From Pseudomonadota bacterium (lineage in GTDB: Bacteria; Pseudomonadota; Alphaproteobacteria; Rhizobiales; Devosiaceae): DNA of 17,879 bases. Shown here piece after piece: positions 16,440 through 17,879 of this stretch; positions within the stretch are counted from its first letter, which is position 1; every line of letters starts with the position of its first letter. The stretch lies in the NCBI GenBank assembly GCA_023427545.1, contig JAEZBF010000177.1, forward strand, positions 1 to 17,879, read 5' to 3'. The notes beneath the pieces were generated by a model. That model had not been told where the DNA came from. It worked only from the letters and a program-made list of their open reading frames with translations, and ran no database searches. The position numbers were made by a program, and so were the translations under genes.

Positions 16440-16760
16440 ATGAAGACACTCACCAAACTCATCGGAACCCTGTGCCTGGCGGGTACCCTCGCGGGCGCGA
16501 CCGTCGTGCCGGCGGAAGCGGCCAGCATCGGCTTCAGCTTCGGCTTCGGCAACGGCCCCTATTACAGCAGCCACGGGCCGGGTTGGCATCACCGCGGCGA
16601 CTGGCGCTACCGGCACTGGCCGCGCAACAGCTTCTCGTTCAGCGTCCCGATCCGCGGCAGCTCGCACGTCGCCCGTTGCGAGGCGCGCTACCGCTCGTAC
16701 GACTGGCGCCGCGATGCCTACAAGGGCTTCGACGGCCGCTGGCACCGCTGCCGCCTCTAA
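16440..16760 (+). CDS. small secreted BA14K-like protein
   Basis: A 106-residue exported protein. The signal peptide MKTLTKLIGTLCLAGTLAG ends at AEA near residue 27. The mature part is rich in Gly, Ser, aromatic and His/Arg residues (SIGFSFGFGNGPYYSSHG). The C-terminus holds the BA14K-like motif RCEARYRSYDWRRDAYKGFD with Cys80 and Cys104, which could form a disulfide. BA14K proteins are small periplasmic or surface proteins common in Hyphomicrobiales, described as lectin-like in Brucella; the function here is not established. ATG 16440 has AAGGAGAGG nine bases upstream. A longer frame from 16353 lacks a ribosome binding site and would bury the signal peptide. It follows the receiver gene by 100 bp and ends at a strong terminator. 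Confidence 0.82.
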   Translation: MKTLTKLIGTLCLAGTLAGATVVPAEAASIGFSFGFGNGPYYSSHGPGWHHRGDWRYRHWPRNSFSFSVPIRGSSHVARCEARYRSYDWRRDAYKGFDGRWHRCRL

Positions 16761-16783
16761 CCAGCCCAACCTCCGCCCATCGA

Positions 16784-16808
16784 AGCCGGCCCCACGGGCC
16801 GGCTTTTT
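16784..16808 (+). terminator. rho-independent terminator
   Basis: AGCCGGCCC (16784-16792) and GGGCCGGCT (16796-16804) form a perfect 9-bp stem with a CAC loop, running into five Ts (16804-16808). It lies 24 bp after the BA14K-like stop and is a textbook intrinsic terminator for that transcript. Confidence 0.92.
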
Positions 16809-16888
16809 CGTTTGCGCATGGCCACGCTCACGACAGGCCCCTCTGCCGGACCCCTCCCTCGTCCGCTGAACCGCGCATGCAGCCAGGA

Positions 16889-16932
16889 CTCCTCTCCAGC
16901 GGAGCGGGGGAGGAGCGCCATGCAAAGCATGG
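16889..16932. repeat. pair of adjacent intergenic hairpins
   Basis: CTCCTCTCC (16889-16897) pairs with GGGGAGGAG (16907-16915), with one G-U pair. Directly after, CCATGC (16918-16923) pairs with GCATGG (16927-16932) around AAA. This resembles dispersed intergenic palindromes rather than a coding or terminator signal. Only one copy is in the window. Confidence 0.45.
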
Positions 16933-16960
16933 GGGGGGCGGCCCTGTAACCCCCTCAGCA

Positions 16961-17005
16961 GCCCTCATGGCGAGCCTGTCGAGCCACGAACCACGAGAGC
17001 GTGCC
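16961..17005. repeat. repeat family R1, copy A
   Basis: The core is a palindromic unit, CCCTCATGGY...CCACGAG. This copy carries an extra CGAACCA step and shares 34 identical bases with copy D (17651-17684). The sequence is of the widespread proteobacterial intergenic type containing GAGCCTGTCGA. Confidence 0.7.
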
Positions 17006-17025
17006 ACAAGCCTCGCAGTCAGCGC

Positions 17026-17046
17026 CTTCTCCCCTTGAGGGAGAAG
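17026..17046. repeat. repeat family R2, copy A (perfect hairpin)
   Basis: CTTCTCCC and GGGAGAAG form a perfect 8-bp stem around CTTGA. It is part of the common intergenic repeat that mis-translates as PLEGE. Confidence 0.7.
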
Positions 17047-17078
17047 AGCCTGCCCTCGGGCTTACCCCACCCACCGGG

Positions 17079-17157
17079 TCATTCCCGCGAACGCGGGAAT
17101 CTCCGTTTCCCAACCTCTGCCCCCACCAAACAGAGATTCCCGCCTACGCGGGAATGA
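17079..17157. repeat. repeat family R3, copy 1 (compound inverted repeat, MITE/REP-like)
   Basis: The outer arms are TCATTCCCGCGAACGCGGGA at the left and the reverse of TCATTCCCGCGTAGGCGGGA at the right, each itself a small palindrome. They are continued inward by AATCTCYGTT. Length is 79 bp. The arms match copy 2 at 17521 exactly while the centre differs. No coding capacity. Confidence 0.75.
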
Positions 17158-17190
17158 GCCCGTGCATGTGGCGCGGCCCCGTAGCCTCTC

Positions 17191-17241
17191 AGTAGCCCTC
17201 ATGGTGAGCCTGTCGAACCACGAGGGCGTGCCACCAGCCTC
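17191..17241. repeat. repeat family R1, copy B
   Basis: 51 bases identical to copy C (17353-17403). CCCTCATGGT pairs with ACCACGAGGG, nine of ten pairs, around GAGCCTGTCGA. Confidence 0.75.
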
Positions 17242-17252
17242 GCCCTCAGCGC

Positions 17253-17273
17253 CTTCTCCCCTTGAGGGAGAAG
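17253..17273. repeat. repeat family R2, copy B (perfect hairpin)
   Basis: Same 21-bp palindrome as at 17026. It is followed by GGTGGCGGCA and a GCCGGATGAGGGGTCGTGCA tail (17283-17302) that recurs at 17472. Confidence 0.7.
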
Positions 17274-17352
17274 GTGGCGGCAGCCGGATGAGGGGTCGTG
17301 CAGTCACCCCCAACACTACCCGACCCTGTGCAGGTGGCAGCCCCGTAGCCTC

Positions 17353-17403
17353 AGTAGCCCTCATGGTGAGCCTGTCGAACCACGAGGGCGTGCCACCAGC
17401 CTC
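17353..17403. repeat. repeat family R1, copy C
   Basis: 51 bases identical to copy B. The preceding GTAGCCTC is also shared. Confidence 0.75.
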
Positions 17404-17414
17404 TCGGTCAACGC

Positions 17415-17435
17415 CTTCTCCCCTTGAGCGAGAAG
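17415..17435. repeat. repeat family R2, copy C (one mismatch)
   Basis: Same hairpin as at 17026 and 17253, but the right arm reads GCGAGAAG, which breaks one pair. It is followed by AGCCTGCCCTCGGGCTT, as after copy A. Confidence 0.65.
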
Positions 17436-17520
17436 AGCCTGCCCTCGGGCTTGACCCGGGGGTGGCCGAAGGCCGGATGAGGGGTCGTGCAGTCTCCCCG
17501 AGCCCTCCCCACCCACCGGG

Positions 17521-17598
17521 TCATTCCCGCGAACGCGGGAATCTCCGTTTCCCTGCCCCACGACCCGACAACAGAGATTCCCGCCTACGCGGGAATGA
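17521..17598. repeat. repeat family R3, copy 2 (compound inverted repeat, MITE/REP-like)
   Basis: The left 33 bases and right 28 bases are identical to copy 1, and the flanking CCCACCCACCGGG is also shared. The central 17 or so bases are unrelated to copy 1. Confidence 0.75.
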
Positions 17599-17629
17599 CC
17601 CCGTGCAGGTGGCGCCCCCGTCGCCTCTC

Positions 17630-17692
17630 AGTAGCCCTCCTGGTGACCCCCTCATGGCGAGCCTGTCGAGCCACGAACCACGAGGGCGTGCC
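17630..17692. repeat. repeat family R1, copy D
   Basis: Begins AGTAGCCCTCCTGGTGA, then repeats CCCTCATGGCGAGCC and matches copy A rather than B or C. It looks like a partial unit joined to a second one. Confidence 0.6.
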
Positions 17693-17739
17693 CGGCACCC
17701 GCTGCATCCCCAACTTATCCCCCCACCCACCACCGCGTG

Positions 17740-17879
17740 CTAAACCCCACTCCTCCCTCCGCCGCGCGAGGTCGTGACGAGCGATCGGCGGCCGGGTGGG
17801 AGTTGAGCCGCGATGTTCACGAGCGCGGCTGAGCTCTCATCCGGGTCCTGGGAATGGGGGTCACGGGAGTCGTCCCGTG
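17740..17879 (-). CDS. unrecognised open frame running off the right edge (doubtful)
   Basis: On the minus strand a frame is open for 45 codons from the right edge to a TAG at 17740-17742. Its product contains DPHSQDPDESSAALVNIAAQ and ends TTSRGGGRSGV. I recognise no family. The composition is less arginine-stuttered than the repeat translations next to it. It could be the C-terminus of a gene beyond the window or simply non-coding sequence. A 7-bp inverted repeat (CACGGGA/TCCCGTG, 17862-17879) lies inside it. Confidence 0.2.
   Translation of the reverse strand, partial: RDDSRDPHSQDPDESSAALVNIAAQLPPGRRSLVTTSRGGGRSGV

Noticed and set aside
16140..16925. 261-codon minus-strand frame covering the receiver and BA14K-like genes
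   Set aside because: Reads through a perfect terminator and two well-supported plus-strand genes; composition is typical of a shadow frame.
17026..17598. Possible CRISPR array
   Set aside because: Repeats are of three kinds, unevenly spaced, and the sequence between them is itself repeated. No constant repeat-spacer period and no cas gene.
17062..17743. Open frames of 100 and 193 codons in the right-hand repeats
   Set aside because: Their peptides (SPLEGEE, HSRERGN, RLRGND types) are translations of the intergenic palindromes and repeat with them. No ribosome binding sites.

Overview
The window is high-GC DNA (roughly two-thirds G+C by eye), densely coded on both strands. It looks like an alphaproteobacterium, most likely Hyphomicrobiales (Rhizobiales). 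The clues are an HWE-family histidine kinase with a FATGUY-type single receiver, a GGAAC-N16-CGTT promoter of the EcfG general-stress type, a BA14K-like small secreted protein, and families of intergenic palindromes. I cannot name the genus.

Left part (1-5942). The 3' part of an aldo/keto reductase is followed by an orphan periplasmic binding protein of the branched-chain amino acid (LIV) type, which ends at a strong UUCG hairpin. Next is a DUF2235 alpha/beta hydrolase with its Ser-Asp-His triad visible. Facing it, and overlapping it tail to tail, is a membrane-anchored TPR protein whose gene is split by a one-base frameshift near 4031-4036. Divergent from the TPR gene is a small four-helix membrane protein.

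Middle (5969-12907, all minus strand). Reading in the direction of transcription, a palindromic candidate operator precedes a carbohydrate ABC importer operon: binding protein, then two stem-loops, a MalF-type permease and a MalG-type permease overlapping by 4 bp. A GntR/FCD regulator follows and is probably the operon's own regulator. No ABC ATPase and no sugar-catabolic enzyme is present. Downstream is a separate exported M16 zinc peptidase.

Right part (13146-16808). This holds tRNA-Ala(CGC) and an extended-SDR reductase on the minus strand. Divergent from these is a plus-strand pair, a PAS-PAS-HWE kinase and a FATGUY receiver, directly behind the EcfG-like promoter. A BA14K-like secreted protein follows, with a textbook intrinsic terminator.

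Far right (16809-17879). I see no convincing gene here. The stretch is a mosaic of three interspersed palindromic repeat families (four, three and two copies). An unrecognised open frame runs off the right edge on the minus strand.

The most testable biology is the stress-promoter/HWE kinase/receiver unit, the GntR-palindrome-importer circuit, and the composite repeat array. I did not find a clearly new defence or metabolic system.
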